A stretch of 64,000 bases of DNA from Neptunomonas phycophila (GTDB lineage Bacteria > Pseudomonadota > Gammaproteobacteria > Pseudomonadales > Balneatricaceae): NCBI RefSeq assembly GCF_001922575.1, contig NZ_MRCI01000001.1, positions 310,001-374,000 of the forward strand, read 5' to 3'. Below the pieces are notes generated by a model that was given only the letters and a program-made list of their open reading frames with translations, had not been told where the DNA came from and searched no databases. This document shows, piece by piece, positions 8,504 to 17,068 of this stretch (its first letter is position 1; each line of letters starts with the position of its first letter). The position numbers and the translations under genes are program-made.

Positions 8504-9601
8504 GGTCGTTAAATCCGCGATTAATGAGCAATACTGGTGCTGTATCTGATCCCAGCTTAAGTGGCTTATGTCGGGGGCTGTTGGTAGTTGTTTGCTTTGT
8601 TTTAATTGAGCTAGCTCAGCTATTCGGATAGCTGCTGCTTTTGCTTCCTCTTTTTGAGTCGTTCCCGTATAGCAATAAGTAGTGTCTAATAGTTCCGGAT
8701 AGGCTAAACGGTTTGGAACGACCGGAATAGCTCCTGCGGCGACGCCTTCTAGTACCGCTATGCCTTGGAAATCGTGATCAGCGGTTGATAAAACAACGTC
8801 AGCTTGGTTGAGGCATTGTCGATACGCATCCGCGTGAGTGAGATAACCATACCGGTCGATCCGGTGCGCAAACTTATCTTTAATCACTTTAAATGCGCTG
8901 GGTTGCTGCCTGAACTGTTGGCCAACAATATCAATGATGTAATCAACACGCATCGACTCTAGTGTGTTTAGTATGGCGAGTAATAGGTCGGGCCCTTTAT
9001 CGTATTCCCAACGATGGTTCCATACCATACGCAGAGCACCTTGGTTGTTATGCTCACGATGGGATGTAAAGCAGTGTGCAGGCAGCGGCACAGGTATGAC
9101 GGATGACTTTTGGCGTAACTGCTCTACTAAGTTGACGGGAACATGGTCTGGCAATTTATGCAGTAAGCGATCAACGCCTGTTAAAAATGTGTGGCGGTTG
9201 TAATCGGTATTAAAGGCGAGATGCTCGGCAGCTAATGCGGCATAAAGCGTTACCATCATAGGTTCAACGCTTGCATGCACATTGTTCGTCTCTGGGTAGG
9301 CGAACTGATTCTCATGAAAATACAGCAGTGTTGGGGTAGAGGCTAGCTCGGGTAAGAAGCCCCTTAGGCTTGCTAAATCAGTCATCGAAGTAGCAATCAC
9401 GAGATCGTATGGCTGCGTGAGTAGAGCACGATCTTTGCCAAATGCCCAGCTCATACTGTTACCTCTGATGCGCCAAGAGAAATAGCGAGGGGGCAGTGTC
9501 ATCAGCGTAAAGTCATGGTCATCACAATGCTTTATAAGGCCTTGATGCCAGTAACGATGGCTATGAGCATCGTAAGCTGATAGCAGTAAAATGCGCATCA
9601 A
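8480..9601 (-). CDS. tRNA-queuosine alpha-mannosyltransferase-like GT4 enzyme (DUF3524)
   Basis: The 373-residue protein starts MMRILLLSAYDAHSHRYW and has the DUF3524 N-terminal domain with PPRYFSWRIRGNS and FHENQFAYP (about residues 93-101), then a GT4 Rossmann domain with WNHRWEYDKGPDL and the nucleotide-sugar motif QGIAVLEGVAAGAIPVVPN (about 282-300). The same landmarks occur in vertebrate GTDC1, identified as the enzyme that mannosylates queuosine in tRNA-Asp. By inference the product may glycosylate queuosine in this bacterium, but a different acceptor is possible. No queuosine biosynthesis gene is adjacent. It appears monocistronic. Confidence 0.8.
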   Translation of the reverse strand: MMRILLLSAYDAHSHRYWHQGLIKHCDDHDFTLMTLPPRYFSWRIRGNSMSWAFGKDRALLTQPYDLVIATSMTDLASLRGFLPELASTPTLLYFHENQFAYPETNNVHASVEPMMVTLYAALAAEHLAFNTDYNRHTFLTGVDRLLHKLPDHVPVNLVEQLRQKSSVIPVPLPAHCFTSHREHNNQGALRMVWNHRWEYDKGPDLLLAILNTLESMRVDYIIDIVGQQFRQQPSAFKVIKDKFAHRIDRYGYLTHADAYRQCLNQADVVLSTADHDFQGIAVLEGVAAGAIPVVPNRLAYPELLDTTYCYTGTTQKEEAKAAAIRIAELAQLKQSKQLPTAPDISHLSWDQIQHQYCSLIADLTTIKKHLYQ

Positions 9602-9840
9602 TGAATTCCTTTTTTCAGGGCGTGTGGAACAATTCTTTAAGCTGATAGCAGAGTCTATGTGAGATTAGGAAATGAGAGAAGAGAGTGGATTGTTCTAATC
9701 GCGCCAAAGGCTTAAAAAAATATGGATTTTTCTGTTTATCCTGTCATATTCAGCGTTTTTGAATGATGGCCACTAACCATCTAAGATAAATGATCTCTCC
9801 GTTGTGGAGTCACTTGTATATCTCTGAGGGGATGTTACCT

Positions 9841-10959
9841 ATGAAGCGTTTTGCTACAGGCTTAAAAGCGACTGGCATTAAAACAGCAATACTCGCCACT
9901 TTGGCGGCAAGCTCTTTAGTTGCCAATGCTCAGGATGAGCTACATGTGTACAACTGGTCGGACTACATTGCTGAAGATACCATTCAGCGTTTTGAAGATG
10001 AAACGGGCATTAATGTTGTATACGACGTGTATGACTCTAATGAGGTGCTAGAAGCAAAATTACTAGCGGGTAATAGTGGCTATGATTTAGCCTTCCCAAC
10101 GGCACGCCCTTTTGTTGATCGCCATATTAAAGCGAAGTTATACGCTCCATTGGATAAGGCTCAACTATCACGCTTGGGGAATATCGATACCGATATTTTA
10201 CACTCGCTTTCGGATATTGATCCGGGCAATCAGTATGCGGTTCCTTATATGTGGGGAACAACGGGAATTGGCATTAACCTCACTAAAGTGAAAGCAATTC
10301 TGGGTGACGACTTTCCACTGGATACATGGTCGCTAATTTTTGATCCGGCCATAGCTGAAAAGCTGAGTGAGTGCGGTATTTCGTTAATGGACGACCCTAA
10401 CGAAGTTTTTAAAGCGGCACAGGCTTACAGTCATTCGGATACTAATGATTACAGCACGCAAGGCTTAAATAAAGCCGCTGAAACGGTGAACGCAGCAAGG
10501 CCATTCATTCGTTACTTTCATAGCTCGCAATACATTAATGACCTAGCTAATGGAGACATTTGTGTTGCACATGGTTACAGCGGTGATGTGTTACAGGCGC
10601 GTGACCGTGCGGCGGAAGCGAATAACGGCGTTGAGATTGCTTACCTAGTCCCTAAAGAAGGAGCTGTGGTGTGGACTGATGTCATGGTTGTACCGGCTGA
10701 TGCCCCTAACCCAAACGCGGCCCATCAGTTTATTAACTTCCTGTTGCGCCCTGATGTTATAGCGCCAATTACTAATTTTGTTGCCTATGCCAATGCTAAT
10801 AAGGCAGCCACTGAGTTAGTAGACGAAGCGATTCGTAATGACCCGGGTATCTATCCTTCAGGCGAAAAATTGAAGTCATTGATAGCCATTAAAACTCCGA
10901 GTGACCGTGAAGCGCGGACGATGACACGTTTGTGGACACGTGTAAAAACGGGCCAGTAA
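9841..10959 (+). CDS. potF: polyamine ABC transporter, periplasmic binding protein (PotF/SpuD-like)
   Basis: The 372-residue precursor has a signal peptide (residues 1-30, ending VANAQ) and the PotF/PotD start of the mature protein, LHVYNWSDYIAEDTIQRFE, with the Trp-Ser-Asp ligand-loop residues kept. I chose the ATG at 9841 over starts at 9790 and 9832 because GAGGGG (9826-9831) is correctly spaced and the signal peptide is then of normal length. It binds putrescine or spermidine in the periplasm and hands it to PotGHI. A hairpin terminator follows, which would make this subunit more abundant than the membrane parts. Confidence 0.9.
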   Translation: MKRFATGLKATGIKTAILATLAASSLVANAQDELHVYNWSDYIAEDTIQRFEDETGINVVYDVYDSNEVLEAKLLAGNSGYDLAFPTARPFVDRHIKAKLYAPLDKAQLSRLGNIDTDILHSLSDIDPGNQYAVPYMWGTTGIGINLTKVKAILGDDFPLDTWSLIFDPAIAEKLSECGISLMDDPNEVFKAAQAYSHSDTNDYSTQGLNKAAETVNAARPFIRYFHSSQYINDLANGDICVAHGYSGDVLQARDRAAEANNGVEIAYLVPKEGAVVWTDVMVVPADAPNPNAAHQFINFLLRPDVIAPITNFVAYANANKAATELVDEAIRNDPGIYPSGEKLKSLIAIKTPSDREARTMTRLWTRVKTGQ

Positions 10960-10965
10960 TGAGGT

Positions 10966-10995
10966 AACCCTCAGTGAACCTCGCTGAGGGTTTTT
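10966..10995 (+). terminator. potF-potG intercistronic terminator/attenuator
   Basis: The stem ACCCTCAG (10967-10974) / CTGAGGGT (10984-10991), followed by a T-run, lies between potF and potG. Partial readthrough would explain the higher amount of binding protein needed compared with the ATPase and permeases. Confidence 0.75.
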
Positions 10996-11014
10996 AATTG
11001 GAGTACGAGTTTAG

Positions 11015-12151
11015 ATGGCGACTATTCGCTCATTTACCCCCCAAGAGCCATGGCAAGCCCCTGAAGGCGAGCCGCTGGTACGTATCGAGAAGGTCACCAA
11101 GAAGTTTGGTGATGTGTATGCCGTTGATGAAGTTAGCTTAGATATCCATAAAGGCGAGTTTTTTTCATTACTGGGATCGTCCGGCTGCGGTAAAACAACG
11201 TTGTTGCGTATGTTGGCGGGGTTTGAGACACCGTCCTCTGGACGTATTTTTATTGACGGTGTTGATATTACCGCGGTACCTCCGTACAAGCGGCCTATTA
11301 ATATGATGTTTCAGTCGTATGCGCTTTTTCCGCATATGAGCGTGGAAGACAACATCGCCTTTGGTTTAAAGCAAGAAGGCATGGCAAAAGCTGAGCGCAA
11401 AGAGCGTGTAGCAGAAATGATGTCGCTGGTACAAATTAGCCCGTTTGCAAAACGTAAGCCTCACCAGCTATCGGGTGGTCAGCGCCAGCGTGTGGCGCTA
11501 GCGCGTGCGTTAGCAAAACAGCCTAAAATTTTATTGCTGGATGAGCCGTTAGGCGCATTGGATAAAAAACTGCGCGAAAAAACTCAGTTTGAGCTCGTTA
11601 ATATCCAAGAGCGTCTGGGCATGACATTTATCATAGTGACGCATGACCAAGAAGAAGCGATGACCATGTCATCGCGCATAGCATTGATGCGTGATGGCCG
11701 CATTGAACAGATTGATCCGCCTCGCCGTTTGTATGAGTTTCCATCGACACAATTTGCCGCGTCATTTATTGGCAGTATCAATTTATTGTCTGGTTATGTG
11801 GTTGAGCAAACTAGCCATTACGTCACTATTCAGAGTGAGGAAGCTGGCGGTTTGTTACGTGTTCATCATAGCCAACCTTTAGTGGCAGGTATGCCTGTTA
11901 CGGTCGCGATTCGTCCTGAAAAATGCCGTTTGATCCCAGAGTTAACAGGTGAGCCAAACGAAGTCAGTGGTGTGATCAAAGAAATCGCTTATTTAGGTGA
12001 TGTGTCTATTTATCATGTTGATTTACCTTCGGGTAAGCGGGTTCAGTTTACACAATCTAATGTGCAAGCATTAGCCGAACAGCCACTGACATGGGAACAA
12101 ACGGTGCATCTTAGTTGGAAAGAAGACAGTTGCGGGGTGCTCACCGAATGA
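11015..12151 (+). CDS. potG: polyamine ABC transporter ATP-binding protein
   Basis: The 378-residue ATPase has Walker A GSSGCGKTT (about residues 52-60), Q-loop MFQSYALFPHMS, ABC signature LSGGQRQRV and Walker B ILLLDEPLGALD, followed by a C-terminal TOBE domain (about 290-378). It powers the PotH-PotI channel at the inner membrane. It begins 55 nt after potF behind a terminator, and its stop overlaps the potH start (ATGA). The N-terminal extension before the ABC domain is like that of E. coli PotG. Confidence 0.93.
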   Translation: MATIRSFTPQEPWQAPEGEPLVRIEKVTKKFGDVYAVDEVSLDIHKGEFFSLLGSSGCGKTTLLRMLAGFETPSSGRIFIDGVDITAVPPYKRPINMMFQSYALFPHMSVEDNIAFGLKQEGMAKAERKERVAEMMSLVQISPFAKRKPHQLSGGQRQRVALARALAKQPKILLLDEPLGALDKKLREKTQFELVNIQERLGMTFIIVTHDQEEAMTMSSRIALMRDGRIEQIDPPRRLYEFPSTQFAASFIGSINLLSGYVVEQTSHYVTIQSEEAGGLLRVHHSQPLVAGMPVTVAIRPEKCRLIPELTGEPNEVSGVIKEIAYLGDVSIYHVDLPSGKRVQFTQSNVQALAEQPLTWEQTVHLSWKEDSCGVLTE

Positions 12152-13050
12152 TTAACGCGGTTAGTCGTTTCTGGACGGGGCGCACGTTAATCATCGGTGT
12201 ACCCTGGCTGTGGCTGGGTTTGTTCTTTTTGCTGCCTTTTCTGTTTATATTGAAAATCAGCCTATCCCAAGCCGTGTTAGCTCAGCCTCCTTACACAGAT
12301 TTGCTCGGTGAGATTCAAGATGGTTTGGTGACTATCCAACTGAATTTTGGCAACTATCTCTTCTTGCTGGAAGATCCTCTCTACCTACAAGCCTTATGGG
12401 GATCAGTAAAAGTCGCTGGTATTTCTACGCTACTCTGTCTGGTGCTGGGTTACCCTATGGCCTATGCGATTGCCAAGGCGCCGTCACATTGGCGCTTGCC
12501 TTTGCTAATGCTCATTATTTTGCCTTTTTGGACCTCGTTTCTTATTCGTGTCTATGCATGGATTGGTATTTTAAAAAATAATGGGCTGCTCAATCAGGTC
12601 TTAATGGGAATGGGAGTTATTGATTCGCCGCTGGAAATTATGCACACACCTATCGCAGTGTATATTGGCGTCGTTTATAGCTATTTACCGTTTATGGTGC
12701 TGCCTTTGTACGCCACTTTAATTCGGTTGGATGAGTCTTTAAACGAGGCAGCTGCCGATTTAGGCTGCCCACCATGGAAACAGTTTATCAAAGTCACTTG
12801 GCCACTCTCGTTGCCGGGGGTGTTAGCCGGTTCTATGTTGGTTTTTATCCCTGTTATGGGTGAATTTGTCATTCCCGATTTGTTAGGTGGTCCCAACACC
12901 TTGATGATCGGTAAACTGCTGTGGATAGAGTTTTTTAGTAATAAAGACTGGCCCTTAGCATCGGCTTTAGCGGCTGTATTACTGTGTGCTTTGATTATCC
13001 CGTTTGTAGCATTGCGACATTTTGAGCGCCGCGCCGAGGAGGTGAGCTGA
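12148..13050 (+). CDS. potH: polyamine ABC transporter permease
   Basis: This is an inner-membrane permease of 300 residues with six helices. The EAA coupling loop is seen as NEAAADLGCPPWKQFIKVTWP (around residues 200-220). The start at 12148 is preferred because it overlaps the potG stop as ATGA, giving translational coupling; an in-frame start at 12115 would only add residues from the potG 3' end. It forms a heterodimeric channel with PotI. Confidence 0.93.
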   Translation: MINAVSRFWTGRTLIIGVPWLWLGLFFLLPFLFILKISLSQAVLAQPPYTDLLGEIQDGLVTIQLNFGNYLFLLEDPLYLQALWGSVKVAGISTLLCLVLGYPMAYAIAKAPSHWRLPLLMLIILPFWTSFLIRVYAWIGILKNNGLLNQVLMGMGVIDSPLEIMHTPIAVYIGVVYSYLPFMVLPLYATLIRLDESLNEAAADLGCPPWKQFIKVTWPLSLPGVLAGSMLVFIPVMGEFVIPDLLGGPNTLMIGKLLWIEFFSNKDWPLASALAAVLLCALIIPFVALRHFERRAEEVS

Positions 13051-13865
13051 TGTGGCGTAGAATGCCTGTGTTGATGACAGTGCTTGTATTTGGTTATGCG
13101 TTTTTATATGGCCCTATTCTTAGCTTGATGGTGTATTCATTTAATGAAAACCGCCTGGTCACGGTGTGGTCTGGATTTAGCACCAAATGGTACGGTGAGT
13201 TATTACAAAACGAACAAATATTAGACGCGGCGTGGCTCAGTGTAAAAATAGCGTCGGTTAACGCATCATTAGCGGTTATTTTAGGGACGTTAGCTGCGCT
13301 GGCATTGGTGCGTTTTAAGCGCTTTCGTGGGCGCAGCGTTATGCAAACCATGGTGACAGCTCCCTTGGTTATGCCCGAGGTCATTATTGGCTTGTCCTTA
13401 TTGTTGCTTTTTGTGGCGATGCAAAAAACCTTGGGGTGGCCCGAAGGTCGGGGCCAGTTAACCATTACGATTGCGCATGTCACTTTTTCATTGGCTTATG
13501 TCACCGTTGTTGTGCAAAGCCGTTTATCTCATATGGATCAGTCGCTAGAAGAAGCGGCTTTGGATCTGGGGGCTAAGCCGCTTAAGGTTTTCTTCGCTAT
13601 TACGTTACCCTTAATAGCACCGGCATTATTAGCTGGCTGGTTATTGGCCTTCACTTTATCAATGGACGATTTGGTTGTTGCTAGCTTTGTATCGGGCCCA
13701 GGAGCAACGACCCTGCCTATGGTGGTGTATTCGAGTGTACGTTTGGGGGTTAGCCCTCAAATTAACGCACTAGCCACAATTATTGTACTGGTTGTCAGTA
13801 TGGCCGTACTGATTGCGGGTATCGTGATGTATCGTAAAGAAAAGCGTGCTAGCCGCTTATCGTAA
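13050..13865 (+). CDS. potI: polyamine ABC transporter permease
   Basis: The 271-residue six-helix permease has the EAA loop EEAALDLGAKPLKVFFAITLP (around residues 166-186) and the SMDDLVVASFVSGP segment typical of PotI/PotC. Its ATG shares one base with the potH stop (TGATG). It completes the potFGHI operon; no polyamine catabolism gene follows. It is convergent with modC, with 24 nt between, containing a small palindrome TAACCGGTTA at 13866-13875. Confidence 0.93.
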   Translation: MWRRMPVLMTVLVFGYAFLYGPILSLMVYSFNENRLVTVWSGFSTKWYGELLQNEQILDAAWLSVKIASVNASLAVILGTLAALALVRFKRFRGRSVMQTMVTAPLVMPEVIIGLSLLLLFVAMQKTLGWPEGRGQLTITIAHVTFSLAYVTVVVQSRLSHMDQSLEEAALDLGAKPLKVFFAITLPLIAPALLAGWLLAFTLSMDDLVVASFVSGPGATTLPMVVYSSVRLGVSPQINALATIIVLVVSMAVLIAGIVMYRKEKRASRLS

Positions 13866-13889
13866 TAACCGGTTACCTATGCGCAGCCT

Positions 13890-14981
13890 TTACAGCTTAA
13901 CAAGCGAGGCCCCTTTTATTTGAGCGTACACCGGAGTGCCTTCTTCGAGAGCAAGGTGGTCTTTTGACCGCCTTGTAATTCGCGCTAATATTTCGCTTTT
14001 ATGCCCAAGACGTAGGCGCACATTGCACATGGCTTCGCCTTCAGGTTTTATTCCAATCACGGTAGCGCTTAAGCAATTCACAATGGAGCTATCCGTGGGT
14101 GGCGCTAGCGATAAACTGACGTGGCTGGCACCAATGCGAATACGGCGCTGTGAGCCGACAGTAGCGATATAGCCAGGCATGTATAACATACCGCCATCGA
14201 TTGTTAATTGAGTCAGAGCGTACTGCTTGTCGTAGTGGTTTACTGTGGCGTCGACTAGCGCTCCGGCACGGTTAAAGTGGCTAAGTGGACCTTCGAGGTC
14301 GAGCATTAACGTGTGTACATCCCCTTCGGCAATGACAGTGCCTTTCTCCATAATAATCAAATGATCAGCTAAGCGTTCAACCTCTGTTAGTGCATGGGTT
14401 ACATACACAATCGGAATTGATAGCTCGTGGGGCAGGCGCTCTAAATAGGGCAGTATTTCGTTCTTGGTTTTAAAGTCGAGAGCGGATAACGGCTCGTCCA
14501 TTAACAGTAGCTTTGGTTGTGAAAGTAGTGCCCGACCAATGGCAACCCGTTGTTTTTCACCGCCGGATAAATGAGTTGGTTTGCGTGCTAACAGGTGTTC
14601 AATACCTAATAAGTTGGTTACCTGATCCAGCGTAATGTTATTAGTGCCTCGGCTTCGTTTCGCTCCAAATAGTAAGTTGTCTTTCACGCTGAGGTGATCA
14701 AATAAACTGGCTTCTTGGAAAACATAACCTAGCTCACGCTGGTAGGTGGGTAATGCCTTGTCATCACGTTGCCAGTGAATATTATTCACTGTGACTTGGC
14801 CATCAACCGCATGATGTAAGCCTGCAATACAACGTAAGAGCGTGGTTTTACCGCAACCTGAAGGCCCAAAAAGTACCGTAAAGCCGGATGAAGGCAATGT
14901 AAGGTCGACCTGTAGGGTAAAGTCCTCTAATTGAGTCTTTTGTTTGATGACTAGGTTGCTAGGTGGGGTAGTGGTCATCAT
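13890..14981 (-). CDS. modC: molybdate ABC transporter ATP-binding protein
   Basis: The 363-residue ATPase has Walker A GPSGCGKTT (about residues 38-46), signature LSGGEKQRVAIGRALL, Walker B LLLMDEPLSALD and the switch His in VTHALTEVE. The C-terminal third is a MOP/TOBE domain (about 295-363), which in ModC binds molybdate and gives feedback inhibition. It energises ModB at the inner membrane. Its ATG overlaps the modB stop by 4 nt (ATGA). Confidence 0.93.
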   Translation of the reverse strand: MMTTTPPSNLVIKQKTQLEDFTLQVDLTLPSSGFTVLFGPSGCGKTTLLRCIAGLHHAVDGQVTVNNIHWQRDDKALPTYQRELGYVFQEASLFDHLSVKDNLLFGAKRSRGTNNITLDQVTNLLGIEHLLARKPTHLSGGEKQRVAIGRALLSQPKLLLMDEPLSALDFKTKNEILPYLERLPHELSIPIVYVTHALTEVERLADHLIIMEKGTVIAEGDVHTLMLDLEGPLSHFNRAGALVDATVNHYDKQYALTQLTIDGGMLYMPGYIATVGSQRRIRIGASHVSLSLAPPTDSSIVNCLSATVIGIKPEGEAMCNVRLRLGHKSEILARITRRSKDHLALEEGTPVYAQIKGASLVKL

Positions 14982-15649
14982 CGTATTGTCCCACCGTGAC
15001 TTGGCTGCTTATTAAGCTTAGACAGCAGGAGCATGACGACTAATGCAAACACCACCATCCCCGCTGCAATTTGATGCGCCTTGTGCCACTCGAGTGTTTC
15101 TACATAGTTGTAAATAGCAATCGATAGCACTTGTGTCTCGCCAGGGATGTTGCCACCGATCATTAATACGACACCAAATTCTCCCAACGTGTGGACAAAA
15201 GTCATTGTGGCACCAATGACAAGGCCTGAGCGTGCCATGGGAAGCACGACACTAAAAAAAGTATCCAGTGGGCTAGCGCGCAATGTTGCGGCTACTTCAA
15301 GAGGCCTTGGGCCGATCGCCTCAAACGCGGCTCTTACGGGTAGCACCATAAAGGGTAAAGAGAAAATGACTGAGCCAATGACTAAGCCACTAAAGGTAAA
15401 GGTTAATGGCCCACCAAACCACTCGGCAAGTGTCTGGCCTAGTGTATTTGTAGGGCTTAATAATAGGAGCAAATAAAAGCCTAAAACCGTCGGCGGCAGT
15501 ACTAACGGGAGTGTGACTAAAGCGGCGACGACTTCTCTTCCCCATGATCGCTTTCGTGACAGCCACCACGCTATCGGCACGCCTAGTGCTAATAAAATAG
15601 CCGTTGTCGTAAAGGCCAGTTGTAGTGAGAGCAGAATAGCGTTGGTCAT
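14978..15649 (-). CDS. modB: molybdate ABC transporter permease
   Basis: The 223-residue five-to-six-helix permease has the EAA loop EVAATLRASPLDTFFSVVLP (around residues 117-136), the usual length and form of ModB. The N-terminal half carries LGVPIAWWLSRKRSWG. It lies 9 nt after modA and overlaps modC, so modABC is one operon. Molybdate imported here would feed molybdopterin enzymes, none of which is encoded in this window. Confidence 0.93.
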   Translation of the reverse strand: MTNAILLSLQLAFTTTAILLALGVPIAWWLSRKRSWGREVVAALVTLPLVLPPTVLGFYLLLLLSPTNTLGQTLAEWFGGPLTFTFSGLVIGSVIFSLPFMVLPVRAAFEAIGPRPLEVAATLRASPLDTFFSVVLPMARSGLVIGATMTFVHTLGEFGVVLMIGGNIPGETQVLSIAIYNYVETLEWHKAHQIAAGMVVFALVVMLLLSKLNKQPSHGGTIR

Positions 15650-15658
15650 GATGGTGCT

Positions 15659-16450
15659 TTACTCAGTTAAATAGCCATGATCAGTTATAATTTTTTTGGC
15701 CACAGGGGAGTGTAAAAACGTTAAAAACTCCAGCGCCGCTGCGTTTTTTTGAGCACGCTTTAACAGTACTGCCTGCTGCTTAATGGGGGTGATTTTGTCT
15801 GAATTTATCACGGTGTAATAACCTTGCGTTGCTTTGGCTTGCCCTAATGAAACAAAAGCCGCATCAACATTACCGGTGTCGGCAAACTGTAATGCTTGGC
15901 TTACATTATCACCAGTGACTCTTATTATCTTGTTATCTAATTGAAGGCTGTTTAAAAACTGCTGAGCGGCAAGTCCGTAAGGGGCGGATTCTGGATTGGC
16001 TAACGCAATCCGATGAATACTGCCATCTAAAAGCGCAGAGCTGCCTAGTTGATCTAGACGAATGGCCTTACTAAAGAGGGCTAATTGCCCAATAGCGTAG
16101 GTAGAGGCAGGTGCAACAGCAAAGCCTTGTTTGATGAGGCGTTGCGGGCGGCGAGTGTCTGCGGCTAAAAAAACATCAAAGGGTGCGCCATGCATAATCT
16201 GAATAGCAAGCTTTCCTGTAGAGGCAGTACTCAGTTTTAGAGTGTGGGAGGAGTGCTGTTCAAAGGCTTGGGCCAATGCGCTTGCCGATGAGTAAAAGTT
16301 TGCGGCTACAGCGATACGGGTTTCCCCTGCGGTAGCTGCATTAGTGTGAAGGCAAGCGATGCAACAACATATTCCTACTAACCACCTACGTAAGCCTGCG
16401 AAGCTGAATTGGCGAAAAAAAATGTGTAAATGCGAAACACAAGATATCAA
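15659..16450 (-). CDS. modA: molybdate ABC transporter, periplasmic binding protein
   Basis: The 263-residue precursor has the ModA pattern after its leader: TRIAVAANFYSSASALAQAF, STGKLAIQIMHGAPFDVFLAAD (split at about 80-101), and SAPYGLAAQQFL. The leader contains a hydrophobic stretch WLVGICCCIACLHTNA with an unusual run of three cysteines. The only workable start is TTG at 16450, backed by AAGGAG 7 nt upstream on the minus strand. The mature protein binds molybdate or tungstate and delivers it to ModB. The longer than normal leader (about 40 residues) could mean a later non-ATG start. Confidence 0.88.
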   Translation of the reverse strand: MISCVSHLHIFFRQFSFAGLRRWLVGICCCIACLHTNAATAGETRIAVAANFYSSASALAQAFEQHSSHTLKLSTASTGKLAIQIMHGAPFDVFLAADTRRPQRLIKQGFAVAPASTYAIGQLALFSKAIRLDQLGSSALLDGSIHRIALANPESAPYGLAAQQFLNSLQLDNKIIRVTGDNVSQALQFADTGNVDAAFVSLGQAKATQGYYTVINSDKITPIKQQAVLLKRAQKNAAALEFLTFLHSPVAKKIITDHGYLTE

Positions 16451-16596
16451 GTATGCTCTCCTTTAGGTGTGATGCTGTTGCTTGTGAACGTTTCTTGTTT
16501 TCTTTTAGTCTATGATTTTAATAAGTTTTTTTAGAAATTATTGATGGCGGATATCGATCAAATTTATCTCATATTTCAGAAGAAAGAATGTTTTGT

Positions 16597-16662
16597 TGCA
16601 CTGCACAAAAATGTTTGACAAAGCGACAAAAAAGACTATCATGATAATCATTGTGCAGTGCA
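16597..16662. promoter_or_regulatory. paired TGCA-N-TGCA operators around phasin promoter
   Basis: TGCACTGCA (16597-16605) and TGCAGTGCA (16654-16662) are 9-bp palindromes, and together form a 12-bp perfect inverted repeat whose arms are 16597-16608 and 16651-16662. They flank the -35 and -10 boxes of the phasin promoter. GC-rich TGC/GCA palindromes are the type of site bound by PhaR-like regulators of phasin genes; no phaR is encoded here, so this link is inference. Confidence 0.65.
16615..16642 (+). promoter_or_regulatory. phasin gene promoter
   Basis: TTGACA (16615-16620), a perfect -35, is 16 bp from TATCAT (16637-16642), a good -10 box. Transcription would start near 16650, inside or just before the right-hand TGCAGTGCA operator, about 60 nt before the phasin ATG. 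Confidence 0.75.
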
Positions 16663-16710
16663 GCAAAAACAACGTATAGAAACAATATACACATTCTTGG
16701 AGTTACAAAC

Positions 16711-17013
16711 ATGACTAACTTAGACTTACAAAAGCCGCTTGAAACTATGAAAACCCTAATGGCTCTTCAAGCGTCTACTATGAACAAATCAGTTGAGCTA
16801 CAAAAAGCATCTGGTGAGCAACTTGCTAGCTTTTTCAAAACTGAAATGGAAAAAGCAAAAGACCTTAAAACACCTGAAGATATGGTTAAGTTTAATGTCG
16901 CTGCAAACCAAGGCTTATTCGATTTAATGAAAGCTCAAGGTGAAGCGTTTACGGCATTGGCTACAAGTGCTAGCCAAACTGCTATGGATGAGATGCAGAA
17001 GTTGGCTAAGTAA
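16711..17013 (+). CDS. phasin family protein (PHA granule-associated)
   Basis: The 100-residue helical protein has the phasin pattern: a leading amphipathic part, QKASGEQLASFFKTEMEKAKDLK, then a stretch about loss of contact (TPEDMVKFNVAANQGLFD) typical of the phasin_2 family. Phasins coat polyhydroxyalkanoate granules. I chose the ATG at 16711 because TTGGAG precedes it and the family starts there. It is monocistronic with a strong promoter, flanking operators and a strong terminator, suited to very high expression. No PHA synthase is in the window. Confidence 0.88.
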   Translation: MTNLDLQKPLETMKTLMALQASTMNKSVELQKASGEQLASFFKTEMEKAKDLKTPEDMVKFNVAANQGLFDLMKAQGEAFTALATSASQTAMDEMQKLAK

Positions 17014-17031
17014 GCAGCCTGCGTTTCGTTA

Positions 17032-17059
17032 AAAGCCCCGGTTATCCGGGGCTTTTTTT
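17032..17059 (+). terminator. phasin gene terminator
   Basis: A 10-bp stem AAAGCCCCGG / CCGGGGCTTT with loop TTAT is followed by four more T residues; it is a strong intrinsic terminator 18 nt after the phasin stop. Confidence 0.92.
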
Positions 17060-17068
17060 GTTGTAAGG

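Noticed and set aside
16597-16662. Inverted repeat considered as a terminator of an upstream gene
   Set aside because: A good promoter lies between the arms, there is no T-run, and no plus-strand gene ends just before it.
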